Origin: Semisulcospira habei | Taxonomy: Eukaryota; Mollusca; Gastropoda; Semisulcospiridae | DNA: 64,000 nucleotides | NCBI GenBank assembly: GCA_036245525.1 | Contig: BTPG01000003.1 | Span: 159,458,383-159,522,382 of the forward strand | Reading direction: 5' to 3' | Part shown: positions 41,330 to 52,159 of the stretch, piece after piece | Layout: each line of letters begins with the position of its first letter | Position numbering within the stretch: position 1 is the first letter of the stretch | The notes under the pieces: generated by a model | The model's database searches: none | What the model saw: only the letters and a program-made list of their open reading frames with translations | What the model was told of the DNA's origin: nothing | Program-made: the position numbers and the translations under genes

Positions 41330-41492
41330 TGTACACGCTCGAAAGCCCCAGCCATCCAACTAGCATTGAGGCAACGTGATGTCAACCAGAGGCATAGATT
41401 CTCATGAGCCCCCGCAGTTGCGGGGGATCATGAGAATCTATGTCTATTGCAAATGGGCCGAGATAACATTTTCTCGGCAGTGAATGGGTTAA
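41330..41492. mobile_element. Family C element
   Basis: Hairpin CATAGATTCTCATGAGCCCC / ATCATGAGAATCTATGTC; right end TCTCGGCAGTGAATGGGTTAA. Confidence 0.75.
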
Positions 41493-41644
41493 TACAAAAC
41501 CCGCCACCCCCACCCCCTCCCCTCCTCACCCCTTCCTGCCCCCACTCCCGCTTGTATAGAAACCTGCAGACATTAATCAGGGTTTGTGCCGCCCGAATTT
41601 CTTTGTCGTGGTGCTAACGCGCGTTGATTGGGGGGAACAAGTGA

Positions 41645-42095
41645 CATAAGACATAAGACATTTATTCACCAAGTAAAACGTTACAAGGATTTTTGTGTGA
41701 CATGGCGACACTTGCTGCACATGCATTCATCATGACATACACTCACTGAGTTGGCGATCGTCCTGTATACAGCACTAAGATAGATAAACACAATATTACA
41801 CACATATCAGTGCTATGTCACAATCATGGAATCACGTTGTTCCATGGATGGTGATGAACTGAGAACAGCTTCTGGAAAGAAACTGCATCTGAATCGAGAG
41901 GTTCTGGGTTTCAAAGCACGAAACCGCCGGGCAGAGGGCAGAAGCTCGAAGAGATGATTGGCTGGGTGTGACAGATCGCGAACGATCTTTCCTGCCTTCG
42001 TTCCATACACTTTTGAAAATGGAGGCGACAGATGGAAAGTCGCAACCGGAAGGGAATTGACATAGCAGGGGTCTGCACGTGCAGTTGTCACCTTG
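41645..42095 (-). pseudogene. 3' fragment of a second non-LTR retrotransposon
   Basis: Minus-strand frame 41813-42091 contains LFELLPSARRFRALKPRTSR then FRCSFFPEAV. This resembles the conserved C-terminus of many invertebrate non-LTR reverse transcriptases (recognised by pattern, not by search). The 3' side ends GGTGAATAAATGTC with repeated TTATGTC units at 41645-41665, typical of a LINE tail. RT catalytic motifs are absent, so the copy is strongly 5'-truncated. Confidence 0.6.
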
Positions 42096-42176
42096 GCGCG
42101 TGTAGTGCACGTGGCAGGGATAATCCACAGCAGGTTTTAGCCATAGTGTTGTTGTGCACTGAACCGTGTATTTTGT

Positions 42177-42348
42177 GTGGGTGTGCGAGCGTGCGTGTGC
42201 GTGCGTGCGTGCGTGCGTATGTGCTATAGTGTGTGTGTGCGTGTGCGTGCGTGTGTATGTGTGTGTGTGCGTGTGCGCGCGCATGCGCACGTGTGTGCGT
42301 GTGCATGCGTGCGTGTGTCAGTGCGTGTGTGTGCGTGTGTGTGCGCGC

Positions 42349-42382
<34 letters not shown>

Positions 42383-42690
42383 TTGTGTTTAAGCGCGTGT
42401 GTGCTTACGCATGTGTGTGTGTGTGTGTGTGCGTGTGCGTGCGTCTGCGTGCGTGTGTATGTGTGTGTGTACGTGTGCGCGCGCATGAGTGCGTGTGTAT
42501 GTGTGCTTGCGCGCGCGGGTGTGTGTGCGTGTGCATGCGTGCGTGTGCGTGCGTGTGTGTACGTGCGTGCGTGTGTGTGTATGCGCGTGTGTGTGTGTGC
42601 GTGCGTATGTGCGTGTGTGTGTGTGTGTGTGTGTGTGAGAGCGTGCGTGCATGCATGCATGTGTGCGTGTGTGTCAGTATGTGTGTGTGT

Positions 42691-42742
<52 letters not shown>
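42177..42742 (+). repeat. Alternating GT/GC repeat, about 565 bases
   Basis: Almost strict purine-pyrimidine alternation with GTGTGC, GCGCGC and GTAT words and only a few breaks. Long Cys/Val and His/Thr frames over it are repeat translation, not genes. Confidence 0.9.
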
Positions 42743-42745
<3 letters not shown>

Positions 42746-42780
42746 TGCAAGCGTACGTGATTACGTTGGTATACTTTGGA

Positions 42781-42783
<3 letters not shown>

Positions 42784-42829
<46 letters not shown>
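42784..42829 (+). repeat. (GA)n microsatellite
   Basis: About 22 GA units followed by GGAGGGGGTGGGGG. Confidence 0.95.
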
Positions 42830-42830
<1 letters not shown>

Positions 42831-43113
42831 GGGGTGGGGGTGAGTCCGGAACCTGTAGTAACCTGACCTACTCCTGTGTCTTTTGTCTACATTGTATTTT
42901 TATTAGTCGCTCTGGCCGACTTCTGGCCGGATAGTGTGACGCGAAGTTAATTAAAGCAGTGTCTCGCCGCACTGAACCTGTCGCGTGCTCATGCAATTTG
43001 CATGGGAAGAAAACACGCGAAGACTATTTTTGTCAGAAATATTTATGTATTCCTGGCCGGCATTCTAACCAAATAACTCTCTGTAGACTTCATTTGATCT
43101 TGAAGCAAAAGTC

Positions 43114-43180
43114 GCAGGAGACATAGATCCTCATGAGCCCCCGCAATTTGCGGGGGCTCATGAGGATCTATGCCTCCTGC
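43114..43180. mobile_element. Family C hairpin core, perfect
   Basis: GCAGGAGACATAGATCCTCA with its complement, apex CCGCAATTTGCGG. Followed by a G-run region at 43212-43265. Confidence 0.75.
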
Positions 43181-43518
43181 TGGCTATCGTTACCGGCTGT
43201 GTACTGAGAAGTGGAGTGGGGGAGGTGGGTGGTATTGGGGGGGGGGTGGGGGTGGGGGGTGGGGGTGTCACTAGCACTCCACCTTGAGTGCAATTGTTTT
43301 CAGTGGTGAATTATGCGGTGGTCCTACTCAAGAAATATAGAACTTGATGTACCTCGAAAGGTGGATATGGGCTTTGGAGAACCTGCACAAGTTGTTGATC
43401 CATATACGTCTTTGTTTTTCAAAAGGAGTTTGTCTGTATACATTTTTGTATCTGGGTTTTTGTCCCTGTGTTGGTCTTCTTTATATCTGGATAACATTCT
43501 GCTGATCGTTCTGGTGTT

Positions 43519-43597
43519 TTACACATTCGAGACGTGCTGCATCCGGATGCACGGCTTTATGCCGCATATCCGAATGCTGCCCGTGTCGAATGATTAT
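43519..43597. mobile_element. Family F palindrome, diverged
   Basis: TTACACATTCGAGACGTGCTG ... GTGTCGAATGATTAT; arms GCATCCGGATGC / GCATATCCGAATGC around ACGGCTTTATGCC. Confidence 0.65.
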
Positions 43598-43726
43598 CAG
43601 TCTCAAGATCAGCCAGATCGAACCAAAGGCCAACGGCCAATATCTTTTCGACTGTCTAAAGAAAGGATTTGCCTTGACTCTGCCTCAATTCGATGATAAT
43701 TCGATGACTACTATACGAGCAATACC

Positions 43727-43836
43727 GCCCATTGCGCAAAGGCCATCGGGCCGACGTCGGCCGACGTTGGACCGCGCACCACCGTGCGCGGGCCAACGGC
43801 GTCGACGTCGACCCGATAGCCTATTGCGCGCTGGGT
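43727..43836. repeat. Family H GC-rich palindrome
   Basis: CCCATTGCGCAAAGGCCATC ... GATAGCCTATTGCGCGCTGGG, with GGGCCGACGTCGGCCGACG near the stem base. Confidence 0.8.
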
Positions 43837-43974
43837 AGTTTACACATTGCGCATGCAGGACTGAAGCAACTGACAACGCCAGCTTGATCAGAGAGAAATA
43901 TACCTACTTGCATCTTGTATTATTGTAATTGTTTGCCAGTGGACGCAGATGGTGTTTCTGAAGTTTTTGTTCAT

Positions 43975-44084
43975 TCAATGCCAAAAATCTCCCGCTGTCC
44001 AAGGACCAAGGATGTAAAGTGTTGTCAGCAAGTGGCATTAGATCCTCATGAGCCCCCGCAACACACACACACACACACACACCA
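43975..44084. repeat. Half family C element truncated by (CA)n
   Basis: CAATGCCAAAAATCTCCCGC ... AGATCCTCATGAGCCCCCGC, then (AC)n replaces the second hairpin arm (44060-44082). Confidence 0.6.
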
Positions 44085-44291
44085 TTAACCCTTTCAGCCC
44101 TGACTCACTACAGCAGGAGATGGTTCGACCTTGATAATTCAAGGGTAGTGCCTTTCGGCGCCAAGCTAATCTGGCACTGCCCTTGAATTATCATGTTCGA
44201 TCCATCTCCTGCAACTGGTGCATAGCCAGATGGTGCGTTAGATGACGCCTCCAAAAATTGGGAAATACGGCCGTCGGGCTGAATGAGTTAA
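44085..44291 (-). mobile_element. Family B foldback element
   Basis: TTAACCCTTTCAGCCCTGAC to GTCGGGCTGAATGAGTTAA. Arms AATTCAAGGGTAGTGCC / GGCACTGCCCTTGAATT; part of the apex stem is lost on the left (AGTGCCTTTCGGCGCC). Confidence 0.8.
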
Positions 44292-44985
44292 CACAATACA
44301 GCTACACATTTTAATACGCGACAGCTTTGATCACTTATATCTGCCACCTTATACATACATGTTTTTAAGTCCCTTCTATTTATTAAAGGGAATCTTTTGG
44401 ACGGGTCGCGGTGGGGCAAATTTAATAGTATGTCCCTGATGTCAAAGTCAGGCAGGCTAAACCTCTAACAATTGAAGTAACAAGATAAATATTACGTCAT
44501 GTCTAGTTACGTTAACCTCGCTGCTGAACGTACATTTGGCGCGAAGCGCCGTATGTGCGTATGTATGTGTGTGCGTATGTATGTAAACAAGAGAATCTCC
44601 GATATTTCTGTACACACAAGCTTGAAACTTGGCGAAATACTTTCTTAAGTGGGTGGCTAAGAGAGCCTCCGAGCACATTGTAATAACAACCGTTTATAGG
44701 AAGTCGGTTGACCCAGATTACAGTCCGTAATTGTTGTCATATTTACTTGAACTTTTGCATATAGCTAGTTTGGAGAAAGACGTTGGATGAGTTCGTTAGT
44801 CAGCTTTGTATCTTTTCAACTTCTTTAGTAAAAAATAATTCTTTTCAGAAAAGAATTAAAACACCAAGAAAAAACCTTTTCTTCTAGAGAAAGTCAGACA
44901 GTGGCGGTGACGTAAAAGAGGCAACTCCGTCACTATGTAGACACTGACATAATACTCTAAATCTGACGTCATTCTCTCTCGCGTG
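44292..44985. other. Unassigned stretch
   Basis: Nothing recognised except short GTAT words at 44555-44583. Confidence 0.4.
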
Positions 44986-44990
<5 letters not shown>

Positions 44991-45048
<58 letters not shown>

Positions 45049-45056
45049 CTCCTCTC

Positions 45057-45094
<38 letters not shown>

Positions 45095-45123
45095 TCTCCT
45101 CTCTCTCTCCTCTCTCTCTCTCA

Positions 45124-45169
<46 letters not shown>

Positions 45170-45170
45170 C
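44991..45170 (+). repeat. (CT)n microsatellite, imperfect
   Basis: About 180 bases of CT with CTCCT and CAT breaks, directly followed by retrotransposon coding sequence. Confidence 0.95.
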
Positions 45171-45177
45171 TGCACTT

Positions 45178-47830
45178 TACACGCAGAAGAACAGACCTGG
45201 AATCAGACTCTGTTGAAAGTGTGTGGGTTGAGGTAAAGATCGGCCCCTCTGCTTGTTGGATTTGTATACAGAAACCCGTCTGCGTCATTTGAGTGGTAGG
45301 ACGACTTTTTAAATATGGCGGATAAGCAGTTAACAAAAGCAGCACTGAAGTGTTATTACTTGGCGATTTTAACATTAATGTGTTTGTCTCGAACCCTGCT
45401 TGGGAATCCACAATCACTATGGTTGGTCTCAAGCAGATTATCACGTCTGCAACTAGAGTTACATAGTCGTCTGCCACTCTAATTGATCATGTATACACCT
45501 CCAACAATTCAAGGGTTCTTAGTTCTTGTGCTCTTTAAGTGGCGATCAGTGACCACTACCCTGTGTGCTGCAGCTGGTCTTTGAGGGTGGACAAACAAAA
45601 TCGGAAAAACCAGCATACCACTATCTATTATAGCTCGTTTAAAAAGTTTAATAGGGATATGTTTCTAGCCGAACTAAATGAAACTTCTTTTCTTTCGGTT
45701 TACAATCATACGAATCCTGAAGATGAGTTGGCCGATTGGTATAGATTGTACCGTCGGGTTCTTGACAAAAATGCGCCGTTGCGTGAAAAGAGGGTGAAAC
45801 ATGTGCATTTACCCCAATGGTTAAGCAATGACATTAAAGAGGCCATGGCTGTCAGAAATGAACTAAAGCGCAACAATGATTTTGGTGCTTTCCGCAAGCA
45901 GAGAAATCGTGTTAAATACATGGTATTAGAGGCCCCAAAAAACCACTTTAAGCTATTGATGGACAACAAAACCGACACCTTATCTGTCTGGCGCGCCCTT
46001 AATGCGTTCACTAAATCACGACAAACAGCACCATGTACATCTATATCTGCAGACACATTTAACAACCATTTCTTGTCTGCTGCTGATTCGTTGTTAAGCA
46101 GTACGACAACTCACACACCATCTATATCCGAAAGGCATACAGATTTTTGTGAGGACAAACTCGCGCCAAACGTATCCTTTAGTATTCCGTCGCTTACTGT
46201 ATTTGACGTTGGCAAATCTGTTAGCGAACTCAAAAATAAGCGCTCACTTGGTCACGACGGGATAAATACATAATTTTTAAAACTTGCTGCCCCGTATGTG
46301 GTCGAGTCTTTGACATTTATTTATAATCTCGTTTTACAACATGGTACATTTCTAAACAGCTGGAAAGTAGCCAAAGTTATTCCTCTGCCTAAATGTAAGA
46401 ACCTCTCAGACCCTAATAAGTTTAGACCAATCTCGCTCTTGTCAGCTCTGTCAAAACCAATAGAAAAACATGTACACAGGCATCTGAGCTATTTTCTTGA
46501 AAAACATAACTTGCTTTACCCACTACAGTCAGGTTTTAGACCTCGCCACTCATGCCACACAGCTCTAGCTCACCTGACCAATACTTGGCTTACGTCCATG
46601 AACAAAGCTGAAATGACCGGTGCTGTATTTCTCGATTTCTCTAAAGCCTTTGATCTAGTAAATCATGATATGTTGATACTAAAGCTATCAGTGTATCACG
46701 TAAACAAAGCATCCTTGGACTTTTTCAAATCATACCTGCACGGAAGACGTCAGTATGTGTTTGTTAATGGAAAACGTTCTGCTGAAGGCATAATAAAGCA
46801 TGGCGTGCCTCACGCCTCAATATTAGGGCCCCTCTTATTTTCCATTTACATCAATGATATGCCATTGCATATTTCAGATCTAAACGTACGCTGTAGCCTG
46901 TTTGCTGATGATGCTACTCTCGACGTGTCGTCAGCGAATATCTCCACAATCAATTCCTCACTTCAACAGGGCTTAATTGATGTTTCAAAATGGTGTCACA
47001 CTAACTATATGGTACCAAATCCGTCTAAAACAGAATGCATGCTAATAACTACACGACAAAAGCAGCAGCTACATCCACCCCCGCTTAGCCTTTCTCTCAA
47101 CTCTGAGCCGATTAGACAAGTTAGAGAGCAACGCTTGTTAGGCGTCATTATCGACGACCAACTCACATGGCACGCGCATGTCAGCAGCGTATGTCGAACA
47201 GTGTCCAGGAATTTATATCTTCTTTCAAAACTGCGTTATTTTACAGATACACCGACAAGGAAAATATTCTATAACGCACATATTCAATCCCATATAGATT
47301 ATGCTTCCACAGTTTGGGATGGATGTAGCGATGCGTGCATAAAAAGGCTTAATGCTCTTCACGGTAGGGCAGCCAAATTAATCCACCCGGATAGTAAAGA
47401 AAGCACCGACGACCGACTCAATACCCTCGACATGCTGCCTCTGCGTAAGTTACTCATGTACAATAAAGGCGTACTTATGTTTAAAATCTACCACTCTAAA
47501 ACGCCTAGTTATCTAACAGATCTATTTAGCCCTGCTCATACGCCTTATAAAAGGACGAGGAACAATCTATCTATACCAAGGCCGCGCATCGATATATTCA
47601 AAACTAGTTTGTCTTACTCAGGAACCAAACTATGGAATTTGTTGCCTATCGACATTACTTGGGCTCCTTCTTTGTCCACATTCAGGGCCCGCTTATTTCG
47701 GCAGCTGAAAGAAACTTAAGCCCATAGTTGTGTAGTTGTGTCGGCGTTTTTCGAGCGCATCGAGTTGTATTGTCGAGTTTGCTGTTGCTGTTCAAACTAA
47801 GCTTCTAACGTTCATGTTTAATCAGGTTCT
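45178..47830 (+). mobile_element. 5'-truncated non-LTR retrotransposon, plus strand
   Basis: Holds the last part of an apurinic-type endonuclease, a linker, a full reverse transcriptase and a C-terminal domain, followed by a short 3' region that runs into (GT)n. The 5' edge abuts a (CT)n tract. Arrangement and motif wording suggest a CR1/L2-group (Jockey superfamily) element; the clade was not tested by tree. Confidence 0.85.
45188..47719 (+). pseudogene. Endonuclease-reverse transcriptase with five stop codons
   Basis: One frame runs from 45188 to the TAA at 47717-47719. Endonuclease traces: DSVESVWVEVKI, LLGDFNIN (about 45353) and SDHYPV (about 45548), which holds the catalytic SDH. RT: VIPLPK, KFRPISLLSALSK, LQSGFRPRHSCHTAL, FLDFSKAFDLVNHD (about 46630-46665), LFADDATL (about 46896). 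The usual GVPQGS reads GVPHAS (46802-46819). In-frame stops lie at 45290, 45323, 45464, 45536 and 46271; there is no frameshift. The 45539-46273 and 46298-47719 parts are each open. No full-length enzyme can be made from this copy. Confidence 0.85.
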
Positions 47831-47837
47831 TAGTGTG

Positions 47838-47852
47838 TTTGTGTGTGTATGT

Positions 47853-47938
<86 letters not shown>
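47838..47938 (+). repeat. (GT)n microsatellite
   Basis: About 88-100 bases of GT in the 3' region of the retrotransposon. Confidence 0.95.
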
Positions 47939-47939
<1 letters not shown>

Positions 47940-48095
47940 CTGCCAAATAGTTTTTTGTTGTTTTTTTTTTAAATCCCGTTTTGCTTTTCCAATTTGTTTA
48001 GTTTTAGTCAGGCGCGTGAGATTGTTGTGTGAGTGCGTGTGCAAGGACATGATTGAAAAAAGGTCTGTGTACCTAATCATTTATCCTTGAGAAAT

Positions 48096-48164
48096 TTCAT
48101 TTCATTTCATTTCATTTCATTTCATTTCTATCTCTATCTCTATCTCTATCTCTATCTCTATCTA
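48096..48164 (+). repeat. (TTTCA)n then (TCTATC)n
   Basis: Six TTTCA units followed by about six TCTATC units. Confidence 0.9.
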
Positions 48165-48560
48165 CCCCACCCGGGTCTGCCCTGGGGGACTTGGGTGGGG
48201 TTAGGTATTTTTTAGTTCCCAGGGTCACCCTGGTCAGCCCCACAGGGTGGGGCTTTCTCTCTATTCTGGGGCATGTGTTTCTGTCTACCCGAGGTCCATT
48301 CACCTGTATTTGCCTTTTTTAAACTCTCCCTACTGTCTGCACTGCCTGTAGCTCTTGATATTGGATGTGTGTTGCTAAATGGTCTTAGCTTTATTTAGGC
48401 CCCATGTGTTAGGTTTATTTAATGTGTTTGACCGGCTGGCGATATACATTCAATGTTCTGTTTAGTTGGTTGTTTTTTTTTTTTTTTTTCACAAGCAGTG
48501 CAGGCACGTCCTGAGAAAGCCTTGTTGCTGTCGGGACGTTAAGCAATGTACAATCAATCA
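48165..48560 (+). mobile_element. Probable retroposon 3' region ending in (CAAT)(TCTATC)n
   Basis: Starts CTACCCCACCCGGGTCTGCC and ends TGTCGGGACGTTAAGCAATG then CAATCAATCAATC and TCTATC units. The end has the form of a mollusc LINE or SINE 3' end. The same TCTATC unit lies on both sides of the block. The class was not confirmed. Confidence 0.45.
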
Positions 48561-48760
48561 ATCTCTATCTCTATCTCTATCTCTCACACTCTCTATCTCT
48601 CACACACTCACACACACACACTCACTCACACACACTCACACACACACACTCACTCACACACACTCACTCACACACACTCACTCACACACACTCACTCACA
48701 CACACTCACTCACACACACTCACTCACACACACACACTCACTCACACACACTCACCCACC
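48561..48760 (+). repeat. (CACTCA)n/(CACA)n block opening the satellite
   Basis: TCTATC units change into CTCTCACACACT and then CACTCACACACA units. Confidence 0.9.
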
Positions 48761-51673
48761 CCCACACCCCCACCCACCCCACCCACACACCCACCCCACC
48801 CACACCCACCCACCCCCCCCACACTCACCCCACCCACACCCCACCCACCCACACTCACCCCCACCCACACCCCCCACTCACCCACCACCCACCCACCACC
48901 CACACCCCCTCACACCACCCCACCCACCCCACCCCCCACACCCCCCCTCACCACCCACTCACCCACCCACACCACCCACCCACTCACACCCCACCACCCC
49001 ACCCCCCACACCCACCCCTCCCCCACACCCCCCCTCACACTCCCACCCACACCCCCCCACCCACACCCCCTCACCCCCACCCCCACCCACACTCCCCACC
49101 ACACCCCCCACCCCCACACCCCCACACCACTCCCACCCACACCCCCACACACACCCACCCACCCCCCACCCACTCACCCACCACCCACCCCACCCACTCA
49201 CCCACCACCCACTCACCCACCACCCACCCACCACCCACCCACACACCCACACACCCCACCACCCACCACCACCCACCACCACCCACCACCCACCCACCAC
49301 CCACACCCCACCACCCACCACACCACCACCCACCACCCACCCACACACCCACCACCCACCCACACCACACACCCCCACACCCACCCACACACCCACACTC
49401 ACCCACACCCCACCACACCACCCACACCCACCACACACACACACCCCCCACACCCCACACCCCCACACACCCACCCCCCCACCACACCCCACCCACACCC
49501 ACACCCACACCACACACCCCCCCACCCACCCACACCCACCACCCCACACACACACACACCCACCACCCACACCACCCACACCACACCCACACCCCCACCC
49601 CACACACCCACCACCCACCACACCACCACCCCCCACCACCCACCCACCCACACCCCCACCCACCCACACCCCACCCCACCCACACCCACCACCCACCCCC
49701 ACACCACCCACCCACACACACACCCACCCCACCCACACCCACCCCACCCACCCCCACCCACCCACCCCCCCACCCACCCACACCCACCCCACCCACACCC
49801 ACCCCCCACCCACCCACCCCCACACACCCACCCACCCACACACCCCCCCACCCCCACACCCACACCCCCACCCACCCACCCCACACACCCACCCCCACCC
49901 CCCACCCACCCACCCACACCCCCCCACCCACCCACCCCCCCCCACACCCACCCACCCACCCCCACACCCACCCACCCCCACCCCCACCCACCACCCCCCC
50001 ACCACCCACACCCCCCACCCACCCACCCCCACCCACCACCCACCCCCACACCCACCCCACCCACCCACCCACCCCCCCACCCCCACCCACCCACCACCAC
50101 CCACCACCCCCCACCACCCCCACCCACCCACCCACCCACCCCACCCCACCACCCACCACCCCACCACCCACACCCCACCCACCCACCCACCCCACACCAC
50201 CCCCACACACCCACACACCCACCCCCACACCCCACCCACCCACCCACACACCCACCCCACCACCCACCCACACACCCCACACCACCACCCACACCCCCAC
50301 ACACCCACCCACCCACACACCCCACACCCACCCCACCCACCCACCACACCCACCCCCACACCCCCCACACACCCACCCACACCACCCACCCACCCACCCA
50401 CCCACCACCACCCACCACCCACACCACCCCCCACCCACACACCCACCCACACACCCACACCACCCACCCACCACCCACCCCACACACACCACCCCCACAC
50501 ACACCCCCACCCACACCCACCACCCACCCACCACCACCCACACCCACCACCCACCACCACCCCACACACTCCCACACCACCCACACCCACCCACCCACCC
50601 CACCACACACCCACACCCACCCACACCACCCACCACACACCCCCACCACCCACCCCCCACCACCCACCCACCACCCCCACACCCACCCACCACCCACACA
50701 CCACCCCCACACCCACCCACACCCACCCACCCACCCCACACCACCCCACCCACCCACCCACCCACCCACTCACCCACCCCCACCCACCCCACCACCCCCC
50801 ACACACCCCACCCACCACCCCACCCACCCCACCCACACACCCACCCACCACACCCACCCCCACCCCACCCACACACCCACCCACCCACCCACACCCCACA
50901 CACCACCCACCCACCCCACCACCCCCCCCACACCACCCACCCACCCACCCCACCACACACCCACCCCACCACCCCCCACCCACCACCACCCCACCCACCA
51001 CACCCCCACACCACCCACCCCACCCACACACCCCCACACCCACCACACACCCACCCCACCCACACCCACACCACCCCACACACCCACACACCACCCACCA
51101 CCACCCACACCCCACCCACACCCCCACCCCACCCACCACACCCACACCACACCCCACCCCACCCACCCACCCACCCACCCACACACCCACCCACCCACCA
51201 CCCACACCCACACCCACCCCACACCCACACCACCCACCCCACACACCCACCCACCCACCCACACACCACACCCACACACCCCACACCACCCACCCACACC
51301 ACCCACACCCACCCCCACACACTCACCCACCCCACACCCCACCCACCCACACACCCACCCCACACACCACCCACCCACACACCACTCACCCCACCCCCAC
51401 ACCCCACACACCCACACCCCCCACCACACCCACCCACCCACCACCCACCCCACCACCACCCACCCACCCCACCCACCCCACCCCACCCACCACACCCACC
51501 CACCCCACCCACCCCCCCAACCACCACACCCACACACCCACCCACACACCCACCCACCACACCCACCCACACCCCCACCCACCCACCCACCCCCACCCAC
51601 CCACCCACCCACCCACCCACCCACCCACCCACCCACCCCCCCACACACCCACACCACACACCCACACACCACA

Positions 51674-51680
<7 letters not shown>
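48761..51680 (+). repeat. A/C-only low-complexity satellite, first block
   Basis: About 2.9 kb of CCCACC, CCCA, CCACA and CACCC words without a constant period, no G seen and only sporadic T (as CTCA). The complementary strand is G/T only, with densely spaced GGG runs. Very long open frames in every direction (up to about 1,230 codons) are a consequence of the absence of T or A needed for stop codons. Confidence 0.95.
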
Positions 51681-51725
<45 letters not shown>

Positions 51726-52036
51726 TCACTCACTCACTCACTCACTCACTCACTCACTCACTCACTCACTCACTCACTCACTCACTCACTCACTCACTCA
51801 CTCACTCACTCACTCACTCACTCACACTCACTCACTCACTCACACACTCACTCACACACTCACTCACACACACACTCACTCACACACTCACACACTCACA
51901 CTCACACTCACACACTCACACTCACACACTCACACTCACACACTCACACTCACACACTCACACTCACACACTCACACTCACACACTCACACACTCACTCA
52001 CTCACACACTCACACACTCACTCACTCACTCACTCA

Positions 52037-52079
<43 letters not shown>

Positions 52080-52153
52080 TCACTCACTCACTCACTCACT
52101 CACTCACTCACTCACTCACTCACTCACTCACTCACTCACTCACTCACTCACTC
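51681..52153 (+). repeat. (CA)n then (CACT)n block
   Basis: CA repeats at 51681-51720, then (ACTC)n with CACA interruptions to 52153, where retrotransposon sequence begins. Confidence 0.95.
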
Positions 52154-52159
52154 ATTTCA

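Noticed and set aside
42088..42843. His-Thr or Cys-Val repeat proteins of about 220 residues
   Set aside because: Translation of GT/GC dinucleotide repeats in both directions.
94..44291. Hairpins as microRNA genes or rho-independent terminators
   Set aside because: The hairpins are dispersed, TTAA-bounded and repeated in many copies in both orientations, with loops of only about four bases. They fit palindromic transposons better than RNA genes.
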